NCBI RefSeq assembly: GCF_029784165.1
Contig: NC_073695.1
Span: forward strand, 142,744,462 to 142,808,461
DNA from: Wyeomyia smithii
Lineage: Eukaryota > Arthropoda > Insecta > Diptera > Culicidae
Length of the DNA stretch: 64,000 nucleotides
Direction of reading: 5' to 3'
Part shown: in pieces, positions 33,986-44,735 of the stretch
How the letters are laid out: each line of letters starts with the position of its first letter
How positions within the stretch are numbered: the first letter of the stretch is position 1
Notes under the pieces: generated by a model
The model's input: only the letters and a program-made list of their open reading frames with translations
What the model was told of the DNA's origin: nothing
Databases searched by the model: none
Position numbers and translations under genes: made by a program

Positions 33986-35313
33986 GGAGGGGCCATTGGG
34001 CAGTCAATTGCTTCAAAAATGATCTAACTGTTGGGAGGAGCACTGTAAGAAAGTTTTTAATTGGATCAGGTATATTGAAATTTTCGAAAATCCAGTCCAC
34101 AATATCAGAAAAATTCACCAATCCGGCATTTGTTTTGTCAACTGGATGTGCAAAAGGAGCAACTGGGGTTTTAGATGTTCCTGGAAGTGCTGGGAACTCC
34201 TTCTGGGACTTTAAATTGCCAAGCCCAGGAGGGGTTTGCTTCGGTTTTCCCGTAGCACCTTTAGTTTTGGTTGTATTGTTCTTTCCACTTTGGGAAATCT
34301 TAGGACCTTTTCTGGGAGGAAAGATTTTTCCTCTTTCTAGACTCCCCAAGATTGGCAAATGAAGTTCCCTCTAGTGGTTCGTCAGAGTCGGTTTCATCTG
34401 AAGACAACAGATCAAAGGGCTTCGCTGTTATGGTAGAAGTGGTCGTGGTCTTCTTGAGCATATCAGCGTAAGAACGCTTTGAACGCTCTTTGAGAGACCG
34501 TTTTAATTTATCCTTGCGCTGCATGTACACCGCGCATGTGGAGAGCTCATGCTGATTTTCCCCGCAGTGGATCTATCTTTCAGCATTCGCACTACAGGAA
34601 TCGTCGGCATGGTTCTCTCCACATTTACCGCACCGTGCCTTATTGCAGCAGTAGGCGGCTGTGCGACCTAACTGCTTGCAATTGGTGCAGTTCATTAAAC
34701 GGGGCACAAATAAGCGCACAGGAAGACGAACCCGGTGGATCAAGACGTGGCTCGGCAATGCAGACCCGGCGAACGTGACATAAAACGAGTCTGACGGGGT
34801 GTATACTTTTTTGTCGCCGACGAGCGACACAGATCGCAATTGTTTAACCTCTAATATTTTAACCTCAGGAAGGCTGCTGTTTTTAAAACAGCCTACAGCA
34901 TCCTTCAAGAGGCACTCGGACAAACTCGGATCGGTCACGACGCCGTCGATCTCCACGTCTCGGGCCGGTATGTATACGCGATACTCCCGAGTAAAGAGTT
35001 CGAAACAAGCTAGACCGTTGGCCTGTTTCAGGTCATTGACCATAACACGGAGCTTGTTTGGTCTAACCTTGATTATTTCAGTCACGGCCTTGAAGCGTGA
35101 CGTCAGGTTTCGACATTTGTATTATGTTCAGGGATTTCGACTTAGGTCCTGCTTTTGGCCGGAAATATACAACGAAACGTGAACCTGCTGTTTCGTCGTG
35201 GTAAGCCTGGCACGAGGGGGAACTGAAAAGTGGACAGCGGGGGAAGGAGCAGGAGGGACAGGGTCAGGAGGGTTCGGTGTCGGAGGATCGGGGATTGAGG
35301 TATCCACTTCCAT
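33957..35313 (-). pseudogene. I-like ORF1 (zinc-knuckle nucleic-acid-binding protein), copy A
   Basis: ATG at 35313 (MEVDTSIPDPPTPNPPD), a Pro-rich N-terminus, then in successive frames: EIIKVRPNKLRVMVNDL and REYRVYIPARDVEIDG (35085 on), zinc knuckles CTNCKQLGRTAAYC and CGKCGENHADDSC (about 34690-34590), a basic SLKERSKRSYADMLKK stretch (34530 on) and a C-terminal domain (VDWIFENFNIPDPIKNFL, to 33957). At least three frameshifts separate the parts. The protein would coat element RNA. The first knuckle has GRTAAYC where copy B has GHTAAYC, so its zinc-binding His is lost. Confidence 0.8.
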
Positions 35314-35715
35314 TGTGCTAAGGCTAGCGCCCTAACACCGATAAGAAACACGTACCTTTTCTTTGATTTCAAGCGATGCCTTGTCTTCGACAATGTGGTC
35401 ACGCAATCGTTGGGTGCAGCAGCCGGCAGCCGGCAGCTGTGCGGATTTACACTTTCTTCTTTGTAGCTCTGGTTGTCTTCAACACAGCTAAACACCGAAA
35501 CGTTCGGTTCAACAGCGGCGGCCCAGCTACGCAGCAACAAAGCAAACAATAGCGGTTGACCTTCAAGCGGATTTATTTTGCACTGCACAGCACTCGTTAG
35601 ACCGGACCGGGCAAGCGATGCCTTTTGTTCGATTATTTTTTGTGAATATATCGAGACGACCGATAAACACAACCGATGCGCTTGGTTGTTCGCCTCGGAA
35701 TAATCAGGATTACTT

Positions 35716-36205
35716 ATTGCGAACGCTTTACGATTCCAATGTGAGGAATCCTAGGAAATCTATACGAAACCTATGGGTACGACTATTGTATATATGAGTT
35801 TATTCTAACCGGGACGTCAGTCATGTCGAATAGTCTGTCCTCGTTAGAGTTAGTTGTTCAATTTTGTAATTCTGTTCGCATATTCAAAGAAGTTTGTTCG
35901 CAGTCTAATAGGTTGAACCAATTTCGGCTTGATGCTAGAAGGACGCAAGATCCATGTACAGTCGCAGTGTTCAGTTTACTTTGGTGATACCTATATATAA
36001 TTGATTTCTGGTCTTTCTGAATCATATCATTTGAGGTTCAGATCAGAGGAAGCCAAAAAAAGGGGAATCTAGTTTGGCTAAAATATAATAAATTTGACAT
36101 TGAGCGTCTTAGTAGAATAGAATTAGATATTGAAAATATGCAATGTTTCCATTTTATTCTACTAGTACTACAAAAAATCGAATACCGCTGAAATCGTCCG
36201 CAGAT
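35716..36205. other. Non-coding spacer
   Basis: AT-rich, nothing recognised until the hammerhead-like motif at 36211. Confidence 0.4.
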
Positions 36206-36210
36206 ACATA

Positions 36211-36239
36211 TTTCGGTTATTACTTATAACCATCATCAG
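36211..36239 (-). ncRNA. Hammerhead-ribozyme-like core, isolated
   Basis: On the minus strand: CTGATGA, then a stem GGTTAT/ATAACC with loop AAGTA, then GAAA and TATGTATC. It has the same order as the two Penelope cores, with a cleaner stem II. No RT or GIY-YIG sequence is nearby, so it is best read as a relic of a Penelope-like terminal repeat or a retrozyme-like sequence. Confidence 0.45.
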
Positions 36240-36540
36240 TGCCTATGAGGACTGCTGAAAAAAAATCTTTTTAAGAGAGAAATATTAATTTGTTAGCCAT
36301 CAGTTACACGCTAGTTTAGTCAATATCAATTCCAGACATAGATTTTGTATACTTCTAAAGTAGAATTACCAAGTTACAGGATTAAATTGGGAAGTAGAAC
36401 ACTCTGAGAAAGAAATAACTAACTTTCTCGGAAACGCAATTTGATCCAAAACGGGAGCAAGTTTACCGTCTCTCGTGATGTTTCGGTGAAACTTATCGAC
36501 TGCATAGGAAGCTTCAGTTCTCACCATTTTCAATGTATAT
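36240..36540. other. Non-coding spacer
   Basis: Sequence between the hammerhead-like motif and the CACTCGACTCAG start of the next dispersed repeat; nothing recognised. Confidence 0.35.
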
Positions 36541-36585
36541 AATAATTAGCAACATCACTCGACTCAGTTCGAGTTGACCATTTTC

Positions 36586-36589
<4 letters not shown>

Positions 36590-36621
<32 letters not shown>

Positions 36622-36823
36622 TCTTTCTGTGTGTGTGTGTGGATGTGTGTGTGTGGAGGTGTGTGTGTGTGGAGGTGTGTGTGTGTGTGTGGATGTGTCT
36701 GTGTGTGTGGATGTGTGTGTGTGTGGAGGTGTGTGTGTGGAGGTGTGTGTGTGTGTATGTGTGTGGGTAGATGTGTGTGTGTGTGGATGTGTGTGTGTGT
36801 GTGTTTGGATGTGTGTGTGTTTT
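36590..36823. repeat. (TG)n microsatellite with GGATG/GGAGG variants, left flank of R1-like LINE
   Basis: TG units mixed with GTGGATGTG and GTGGAGGTG. On the minus strand this reads ACAC/ACAT, the ACAY pattern. Cys-Val and Thr-His open frames across it are artefacts. Confidence 0.95.
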
Positions 36824-36828
36824 TTTTA

Positions 36829-37167
36829 GGGGGTTAACCTTCAAAAGCCTTGCCTGTAGTTTGTTATTGTTTTGTGGATTCTGAGTGTACCCTTGTGTTA
36901 CCCCCTGGCAAGGTGTGGTATCCGCCGGAACGCTTCCCCAATAAACACCTCCTTACTCTTCGTTTGTCTCGATTCCCCCGGGACCACTTTTAAGCGACTA
37001 CTTCGGGGGGAGGTTGTGCCCTTTCACTTTTCGTTTACTTACAACTTTAGCTAACACCACTAGCTTGCTGGCAATTTCTCCAGATTCTCTGCAACTCTGT
37101 CATGATTTGTGATACTGCTCTGTTGACGACATTTCAAGTAATCTCTTTTTCACACATTTATTCTATT
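36829..37167 (-). other. R1-like LINE 3' UTR
   Basis: Non-coding sequence between the ORF2 stop region and the A-tail, GC-richer than the flanks. No separate gene seen. Confidence 0.5.
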
Positions 37168-40053
37168 CTAGACATTTAGCGTTGAGATCTCCGCTCTTTC
37201 TGCTTCGAATCTTGGGCATTGAAAAACTACATGCTCCGGCGTTTCTTCAACATCCCTACATACCGTGCAAAAAGGAGTCGTTGCATGCCCGAACCGATGC
37301 AGATAGTGCCGGAAGCAACCGTGACCGGACAGAAACTGTGTCAAATAAAAGTTCACCTCGCCGTGTTTTCTGTTCATCCAAATCGAAAGATCCGGAAGGA
37401 GTTGGTGCGTCCAACGGCCCTTCGCCGTCCCCCCCATTCGCCTGTGCGGCCGCCTCCCAGATTGTCCTGGAGCTACAACGTGTGTGGCGGGTCAACCACC
37501 AACACGCCAGTGGTAGCTAACTACCAGTCTCCAGGTAGTTAGCTAGGAGGTAATAAGAGTAAAGGGGGTGTATCACGCACAAAAGCCACTCCCCGACGTA
37601 ATACTTAACCGTCGTTCCGGGAAGATCAGGGCTGGAGACTGGAGGGGTTTTAGTGGGTCGGGACAGGGACCAGTAGGTGCCTGGGGAGTGTAACTACCCC
37701 AGCATCTCTCCCCTAGTCTCATCCCCACACCCTGAGTTCTCTTCTCAGGTGTCTATCCGCAGATTTCCCCGCCACCTTAAAAAAAAAACACTAGCCAGTA
37801 GACGCCGCTTACTACTGCTAGGACCGTAGCTATTTGGCTACCGCGTTAACGGCCTTTGCCGCCTTCTCGCAGGCATAGTTAACGTGACTATTAAAGTTCA
37901 GTCGGTCGTCGATCATCACTCCTAGATACTTGAGCGCGCGCTTCGAAAGTATGACTTCGTCGCCGATGGTGATTTCTGCCCGCTGGGCCGCCTGATAGTT
38001 ACTGACCAATAGCACCTCCGTTTTGTGATATGCAATCTTCAGCTTTACTTCCTGCATCCAGTTTTCGATCATTCCGTTCGCCTCGGTTGCCAGCATTTCC
38101 ACCTCTTCCAAAGACTTTCCTGTCACCAATAGCACAACATCATCTGCAAAACTCACAATCACCACCCCTTTGGGCAGCTTCAGGGTCAGCACTCCATTAT
38201 ACATCCCGTTCCAAAGTGTTGGACCGAGAATTGAGCCTTGCGGAACTCCAGCTGTGATGTTTGTGGTCTTCTGTCCATCGGCAGTATCGTATACCAAGAC
38301 CCGGTTCTGAAAGTAGCTACCTATAATTTTACACAGATAGTCTGGTACTAGCATTCTGTGTAGCGGCTCGGCGATGGCTTCCCAGCTGGCGCTGTTGAAA
38401 GCGTTCTTGACGTCTAATGTAACTACAGCGCAATAACGATTACCTCTCCGCTTCTGTTTGGCCGCCATTTCGGCTGTTTCAAGCACTGTGCGGATAGCCT
38501 CAACTGCAGACTTGTCTTTCCGGAATCCGAATTGCATCTCCGACAGGCCCCTTTCGCCTTCTGTATACTGCGTCAGCCTATTGAGGATAATCCTCTCCAA
38601 GAGCTTGCCAGCTGTATCCAGCAGACAAATCGGCCTGTACGATGCTGGATCCCCTAGTGGCTTGCACGGTTTCGGCAACAGCACTAACAGTTGCTTTTTC
38701 CATCTGACCGGATAGTGACCTTCCTCCAGACATCTTTGCATCACCGTTCTGAACATGTCCAGGAATGCTTGGATCGCAGCTTTCAAAGCTACACCGGTAA
38801 TTCCATCTGGACCAGGCGCTTTTTTTGTCTTCAGCTTGTTTGCCACATTCAGGAGCTCTTCATTTGTGACTTGCAGCCCATTGGCATCGCTCCCATCTTC
38901 TTCACCGTAAGGTGTAGTCGGCCAAGTCACCGGGTTATGTGTCGGGAAAAGTCCCTCAGTGATCGTTTTCAACTTTTCTGGACTTTGGTCCATAGCTGTC
39001 ATTGGCCCTTTGACCTTCAAAATTACGATTCGGTACGCTTCACCCCAAGGGTTAGAGTCGGCGTCCCGACACGACCCTTGTAGCTGTTCATTTTGCTTAG
39101 CTTTATTTCTTGTTCAAATGCAGCCCTTGCCGCCCGGAACGCCCTTTGGCGCTCTTCTCGGTCTGCTGCGAAGCATGCTCTCTGGACGCGTCTCCTGGCC
39201 CGGAGACAACTAGCGCGAAGAATGCTAAGTTGCTCTTTCCACCAATAAACTGAACGACGTTTACTCCTCTGCTCCTGTTTTCTGGGCATGGCTGCATCGC
39301 ACGCCCTAACTAGTGCATTCGTCAGCTCATTTTCATTTTGGCAGAACCGCCCTCCATCAATACGCAGGGCCTCAACAAAAAGGTCGTTATCAAAAGCCTT
39401 CGTCTTCTACTTTCGTTCGCAAGGTCTTGTTCTCTGTACTGCTGCAGGGTTCTGTTGACCGAAGCAGTACCGAATCGCCTGGTGATCGCTGTGTGTATAC
39501 CCCTCACACACTCTCCAGTTCATATTTGCCCGCAGCGACGGGCCGCAGAAGGTGACGTCGATAATAGATTCTCGTCCATCCCTACGAAAAGTGCCTACGG
39601 CGCCTTCATTACATAGTGAGACTTCTAACTTCTCCAGAGCTTCTAGCAAACTGTACTCTCTAGCGTTGGTATATTTGCTGCCCCACTCCAGGGCCCAACC
39701 GTTGAAGTCTCCGCCAATAATTACTGTTTTTCGCCCGATAACTATCTCGGTTAGATCATCCAACATTTGTTGGAACTACTCCAAGATCCATCTCGGTGGT
39801 GCATAGCAGCTACACGAAAAGATGCCATTAATTTTGGTAATCACAAAACGTTCATGTGAGTTTCGATGGGGAATTTGCCCATAGCGTAAATCGCGGCCAT
39901 TGCCGCTCTATCCGCCACCCAATTGCCGTTTTCGCGAGGTACTCGATAAGGCTCTGCAATCATTGCAACATCGCATCCTGTTTCTGTTGCCAACTGCCAC
40001 AACAGTTACTGTGCAGTGTCGCAATGATTGAGATTAATCTGCGTTACCTTCAT
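37168..40053 (-). pseudogene. R1-like ORF2 (endonuclease and reverse transcriptase), interrupted
   Basis: ATG at 40053 (MKVTQINLNHC). Endonuclease motifs AEPYR, GDFNGWALEWGS and THSDHQAIRY extend to about 39407, with stops and frameshifts. RT 39020-37830 is open for 396 codons: KKAPGPDGIT, ASYRPICLLDTAGK, LDVKNAFNSASW, AGVPQGSILGP and SFADDVVLL. The frame then dies near 37826. After the insert at 37500-37790, the C-terminal domain resumes at 37437-37168 (GRWTHQLLPDLSIW, HGEVNFYLTQFLSGHG, CTVCRDVEETPEHVVFQC). About 100 residues between RT and C-terminus are missing. Confidence 0.8.
37500..37790 (+). mobile_element. Inverted 3'-UTR-like fragment with A-tail inside the R1-like LINE
   Basis: Plus-strand fragment ending in (A)10 near 37780-37790. 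It begins with a 12-bp inverted repeat (TAGCTAACTACC ... GGTAGTTAGCTA, 37516-37545) and has the GTGGGTCGGGACAGGGACC style of R1-type 3' UTRs. It replaces the region between RT and C-terminal domain. Flanks aacacgccagtgg and aacactagccagta are similar but not a clean TSD. Confidence 0.5.
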
Positions 40054-41112
40054 TACTGCTGGTTTGCCTTTGCTTTCTTATACATAGGGCATTTCCATCT
40101 TGCGGTCTGCATAGCAGGCATTTTGCTGGCTTTGCGCAGTTGCTCGCAAAATGCCCGTCCTCGCCACATTTCCAGCACAGTTTAGATCTGACAGGGCCTT
40201 CGCAGTTTCGAGCATGGTGACCAAATCCCATGCACCTAAAACAACGCTCCATTTCCTTGGTCACCCGGAGGGCGGCTTTAAACGAACCACCCTTTCTCCA
40301 GCAATATATTCGCAGCTGTCACAGACAGGCGTATCGCCGCTGTCTGCGTCCCACCGTACACCTTTCTCAACCGGATCGCCATCGGAACATCGGTAAGGAA
40401 CTCGCACTTCTCGACGATCTGCTTGAAAACCGAACTCTTCACCGCTGGGTCATTCTTCAGCTCAAAAATCGTTTCACCCCTTTGGGTGCGCATTGTCTTC
40501 ACAACCTTTTCACCTAACTCCTTTAATTCCGGATCCGCTCTCACTTTCCGGAGGAGGTCGGCATAGGTAATTTCTGCCTTTACTTCCACGATCAGGGCGT
40601 CGCCCTTGGACCGCTGCCTCATTTGTTTTTTAACTTCTGCCTTTTCTTCTTCTTTCTTCTTTTCTTCGTTTTTTGCCCTCGTTTTTTTTTTCTTCTCTGT
40701 CTTTTTTCATTCCTGCTAGTGATGGTCTTCCACTATCGCGATCTTTTTTATTTGCTCGGGGGTTTTCGGAGCTCTTTCACGCCACACTAAGCACTTTTTC
40801 GAACTCATTCAGTTTGCTGTTCCCGCTCTACAGCTAGCATAACTGTCTTCAACCCAGTCACAAAAGATCTGATTACGTGATACACATTACGTTTCCCCTT
40901 GATGAATTCGTAGAGTTCCTCCACTTTCCGTTTCATTACCCCTGTGGGTTACTGCTACTAGACTTAGGAGTAGACATTTCGCTCACCCCTGGATTCGACG
41001 GTTTTTTCGAAGCCCCTTCTGCGTCATTGTTTGACCGACTTGCAGCTGGTGATCGCCGCAGCTTACCGCTTCGCGCAAACACAAAAGCTTCCCCTGTTGC
41101 AGTGTCCGACAT
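40034..41112 (-). pseudogene. R1-like ORF1 (gag-like zinc-knuckle protein)
   Basis: Starts at ATG 41112 (MSDTATGEAFVFARSGK). It continues through a KVEELYEFIKGKRNV-like segment with stops and a frameshift, a Glu/Lys-rich stretch around 40630-40690, then DLLRKVRADPELKELG and SVTAANILLEKG (40622-40278), and after another frameshift the knuckles CFRCMGFGHHARNC, CWKCGEDGHFASNC and CLLC (40230-40110). It binds element RNA. Its stop (40034) lies inside the start of ORF2. Confidence 0.75.
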
Positions 41113-41125
41113 CCATCCGTCGTGG

Positions 41126-41233
41126 GTGTGTGTGTGCCGTGTGCGGATGTGTGTGTGTCTGTGTGTGTGTGTAACTGTGGATGTGTGTTTGTGTGTGTGG
41201 ATGTGTGTGTGTGGATATGTGTGTGTGTGTGTG
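41126..41233. repeat. (TG)n microsatellite, right flank of R1-like LINE
   Basis: Same TG/GGATG pattern as 36590-36823; together they form the split target. Confidence 0.95.
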
Positions 41234-42140
41234 TTGCCCCATAAGACCCTATTGATTTGTTTTACAATCGGACTATTACTTTGCCTGTTATGTTTCAAAA
41301 TGTTAAATCCAGCTATAAAAAAGGATCATATTCCGAAGACTACTTGAACTCACTCACTTTGCTCAGAGATGGTTGAACCGATTTCCACAATATTAGTGTA
41401 AAATGAAAAGTCTAGCTGCCTCATAACACCTTATTGACTTTTACTGTAATCAGACTGTAACTTCGTCTGTAATGTATCGAAATGTGAAAATCAGTATCTC
41501 AGAAACTACACAACCGATTTGAACAATATTGATATCAGATGAACGGGCTAGTTAAGAGTTAACTGATGAATTATGATTGAAAACGTGGTTTCAAAGTTTG
41601 GCTGCCCTATACGTTTGGCTGCCCTATTCGTTTCTTTTAAGCAACCGTTATGTATTAAATTGTTAAAACAACGAAAATCTATTATCTCAAAGATTACGCG
41701 ATTTATTTGAACATAGTTAGTGTCATACGAACGAGTCAACTCTCAAACTTACAAATAACAAACTTCATAACAATTTGATATGTGGCTCAAAAGTTATGGA
41801 AAGAAAAGAAATTCAAAGACTATTTAAAACTATACCTGCTTTAATCAATATATGTGGCCTCAACATAATTGAAATGTGGTATCGTACTATTTAAACGTTC
41901 CCGGTATCGCTTGTGATTAAATTGTTCGAAATTAAGAGTCATTCCTTTTATTTCGCTATTTCTTAAGCACTAACATTACGTCAAATTTCATATTTTATAC
42001 TTCAATTACAACATCAATATTTTATAACCCAAAGAGTGAATATACCTTTATTGGATTGAAGCGTTCATGTAAATCTTGTTTCACAAATAATAAGTTTGAA
42101 TAAGAAAGGCTGGGTCTGACCGCTAGGTTGGTTAATTGAG

Positions 42141-42660
42141 GTTTTTTTTTTTTGAGAATATTATATCGTTTCTCTATTGTGGATTCTTTTCATTTAGTTT
42201 CTGACAATCAACAGATTTATAATTGCCATAACACACAAGAAAAACATTACCACTACCTTCCGAGTCGGAACAATTCATTTAGATGATTAATTTTTAATTT
42301 TTCCTAGTTTTTTTTTTCAAAAAATAAATAATTTTTTTTCTAGAGTGTTTTTTTTTTTCGGAAAGATAAAATTACTATGTATCTACAACTTTGCCTAAGA
42401 CGTCACTCCGATCAAACAAACAGTTTTGGCTCTAAAAATAGTTGTAATCATCAATACCTTCCTAAAATAGCATTTTTCAATAGCTTTTCGAAATGAATCG
42501 TGTTCCAAAAAATTAAAACAATAGCACAAAATGGCATATTTTCCCTATAGAAACATCTATGCAAAGTTTCAGTCAAATCAAAAATGACAATTTAAGGAAA
42601 ATATTAAAACTGTGATATTTAATTTGTGGGTTGAACGGTAACTACTCGACTGTTTCATCT
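42141..42660. other. AT-rich spacer with poly-T runs
   Basis: Nothing recognised apart from several poly-T tracts. Confidence 0.4.
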
Positions 42661-42712
42661 ACTAACCGAGATTGTTTCAGTAATTTTCCTTGTTTAAAGC
42701 TGTCATTCTGGC

Positions 42713-42961
42713 CTAAAAGTTTTCTAATGCATCCAAGATACTTATGACAATGGCTCCGCCATCCTTTCGAATAGAAGTTAACTCATTGATTAACTTTTTA
42801 TAAACGAAATTGGGCCTACCAAATCGTTCCTCTAGTCGTTTAATTATTTGAACCACATTTTTGCGACTCATCATCAATTGTTTAACGCATTTTTCATCGC
42901 TTCCATGCAGAACTGTCTGTAATCTATTTAGATTTTGGATATTACTAAACGCTCCTTTTTT
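42713..42961 (-). pseudogene. BEL/Pao-type gag fragment, C-proximal part
   Basis: Minus-strand homology NLNRLQTVLHG, IIKRLEERFGRP and KKLINELTSI is typical of the DUF1759 gag region of BEL/Pao LTR retrotransposons. It is cut at 42961 by I-like LINE copy B. The other half lies at 48528-48630 in the same orientation and frame. No LTRs, protease or RT are nearby. Confidence 0.7.
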
Positions 42962-43382
42962 TTCATTCTGTGCCGAACACGCATCAGTATCGGACGTGTT
43001 TGGTGATCGCTCCGATAGAATATAAAACAAAAGACGTGTGAACAAGTGTTGGCATTGTTTGCCTGGTCGAGTGAAATAAATCCGGGTTCAAGGTCGCGCC
43101 TTTGTGCAACTGTTTCGCATCGTGACTGCCAGCTGGTGCGTAAGCCGATTTGGCATTTGGAAAAGAGGAAAAAGAAGAAGCCATCAGTTGGCAGTTGAGT
43201 TGTATCGCTGTGTGGAGTGATCTCACATCTGGCTCGCTGCTGGTGGCTGTTTGGTGCTGCTGTAATGGTGCTGCTGGCTGTAACGGCTGCAACTTCGAAC
43301 GATCGGACAACCAACCTTACTAGAAGGGAGAAGTAAAAAGGTACATGCTCTTGTCGGCGCTAGTGCGCTAGACATAGCGGGA

Positions 43383-44702
43383 TGGATGTAGATCCCTAGC
43401 CTCCCGTGCCGCCATCCCCGAACCCCTCTGACCCTGACCCTTCTGTTACCCCCTCCCCTGTTCATTCTTCAGTCCCCCCTCGCCCCAGGCTTTACCCAGA
43501 CGGAGCCCAGGGCAGCTATACTGTCTATTTTCGGCCGAAGGCGGGATCGAAATCGAAACAGTTGAACCTCTTGCAGATTTCTAAAGACCTGACGAAGGAG
43601 TACAAGGGCGTGACCGAAATTTCCAAGGTCCGGCCTAACAAGCTCCGTGTCGTGGTCAGTAACCTGGAAGAGGCCAACGATATAGCTTGCTCTGAGCTCC
43701 TCACACGCGAGTATCGCGTTTACATACCCGCACGAGACGTGGAGATCGACGGTGTCATAACCAATTCGAGTCTGTCCGTCGAGTCTGAAAAGTGCCAAAG
43801 GGTGCTTTGAGAACAAAACCTGTCCCTATGTAAAGGTGCTCGACTGCAAGCAATTGTGCTCAGCATCGATCATCGGTGGCAAAACAGTATACACTCCGTC
43901 AGACTCGTTTCGAGTTACGTTCGCCGGGTCAGCGCTACCAAGCCACGTCTCGATCCACCGGGTTCGTCTCCCTGTGCGATTGTGCCTCGCGTCATGAACT
44001 GCCTGAATTGTAAGCAGTTAGGCCACACCGCCGCCTACTGCTGCAATAAGGCACGTTGTGGCAAGTGTGGGGAGAATCATGCGGATGATTCCTGCAGTAA
44101 AAATGCTGAAAAATGCATTCACTGTGGGGAGAGTCAGCATGAGCTCTCGACATGTGCGGTGTACATGCAGCGCAGGGATAAAATAAAGCGGTCTCTCAAA
44201 GAGCGTTCAAAGCGTTCTTACGCTGAGATGCTGAAGAAGACCGTTACCACTTCTCCCATTACATCAAACCCTTTTGATCTGTTGTCCTCTGATGAAACCG
44301 ATTCTGACGATTCACCATCGGGAACATCTTACGCCAATCCTGGGGAGTCTAGAAAGAGGAAAAATATTTCCTCTCCTAAACTTCCAAGAAAAGGTCCTAA
44401 GATTTCTCAAAGTGAAATGAAAGTAACAAACAAACCAAACAGTGCTGCGGAAAACCGAAGCAAACTCCTCCTGGGCTTGCAAATTTAAAGTCCCAGAAGG
44501 AGTTCCCAGCACTTCCAGGAACATCTAAAACCCCAGTTGTTCCTTTTGCACTCCCAGTTGATGAAACAAACTCTGGATTAGTGAAATTTTCTGACATTGT
44601 GGACTGGATTTTTGAAACTTTCAATGTACCCGATCCAATTAAAATTTTTCTTACAGCATTCCTCCCAACAGTTAGATCATTTTTGAAGCAGTTGACTGCC
44701 CA
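43383..44702 (+). pseudogene. I-like ORF1 (zinc-knuckle protein), copy B
   Basis: ATG at 43383 with an in-frame TAG at codon 6. The frame then runs from PPSPNPSDPDP through QLNLLQISKDLTKEYKG, VRPNKLRVVV and REYRVYIPARDVEIDG to a frameshift near 43790. It resumes at 43856-44488 with CLNCKQLGHTAAYC, CGKCGENHADDSC and CIHCGESQHELSTC (three knuckles), and SLKERSKRSYAEMLKK. A last frameshift near 44470 separates the C-terminal domain (VDWIFETFNVPDPIKIFL). Confidence 0.8.
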
Positions 44703-44735
44703 ATGACCCCTCCTTGCAGCGATTGTATCCTTCGA

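Larger units (their letters stand above)
29989..35703 (-). mobile_element. Full-length I-like LINE, copy A, 12-bp TSD
   Basis: TCAGGATTACTT is duplicated at 29977-29988 and 35704-35715. The 3' end is a short A-tail (poly-T at about 29987-29995). Order on the minus strand: about 390 bp 5' UTR, ORF1 with zinc knuckles, ORF2 with AP endonuclease, RT, RNase H and a C-terminal region, then a 3' UTR ending near GTGCCGTGTCAAATAAATG. ORF1 CCHC fingers plus endonuclease-RT-RNase H fits the I superfamily. Copies B (42.96-48.53 kb) and C (52.7-53.8 kb) are relatives. Confidence 0.88.
36824..41125 (-). mobile_element. R1-clade LINE inserted in (ACAY)n, Waldo-like
   Basis: The A-tail (poly-T at about 36821-36828) touches the left (TG)n and the ORF1 start lies directly against the right (TG)n. 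ORF1 and ORF2 overlap by 20 bp, as is usual in R1-clade elements. Domain content is ORF1 with three zinc knuckles and ORF2 with endonuclease, RT and a C-terminal CCHC. Waldo elements of the R1 clade are known to target ACAY microsatellites; the assignment here is inferred from target and domains. Confidence 0.75.
36541..42140 (+). repeat. CTCAGAGATGG repeat, copy 3, split by an R1-like LINE
   Basis: Left part 36541-36823 has CACTCGACTCAGTTCGAG, TTTTCTGTATG and (TG)n. Right part 41126-42140 resumes inside (TG)n, then 'ccccataagaccctattgat', CTCAGAGATGG at about 41362 and the terminal unit with AGAAAGGCTGGGTCTGACC at about 42098. The order matches copy 4 at 60.6 kb, so the two halves were one repeat before the LINE landed. 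Confidence 0.75.

Noticed and set aside
36530..36844. Cys-Val and Thr-His rich open frames, also at 11305-11716 and 40936-41347
   Set aside because: Translations of (TG)n/(AC)n microsatellites.
42984..43314. Minus-strand frames of 108-128 codons
   Set aside because: They run from BEL/Pao gag remnant into the antisense of the I-like 5' UTR across a TSD, so they are chimeric by chance.
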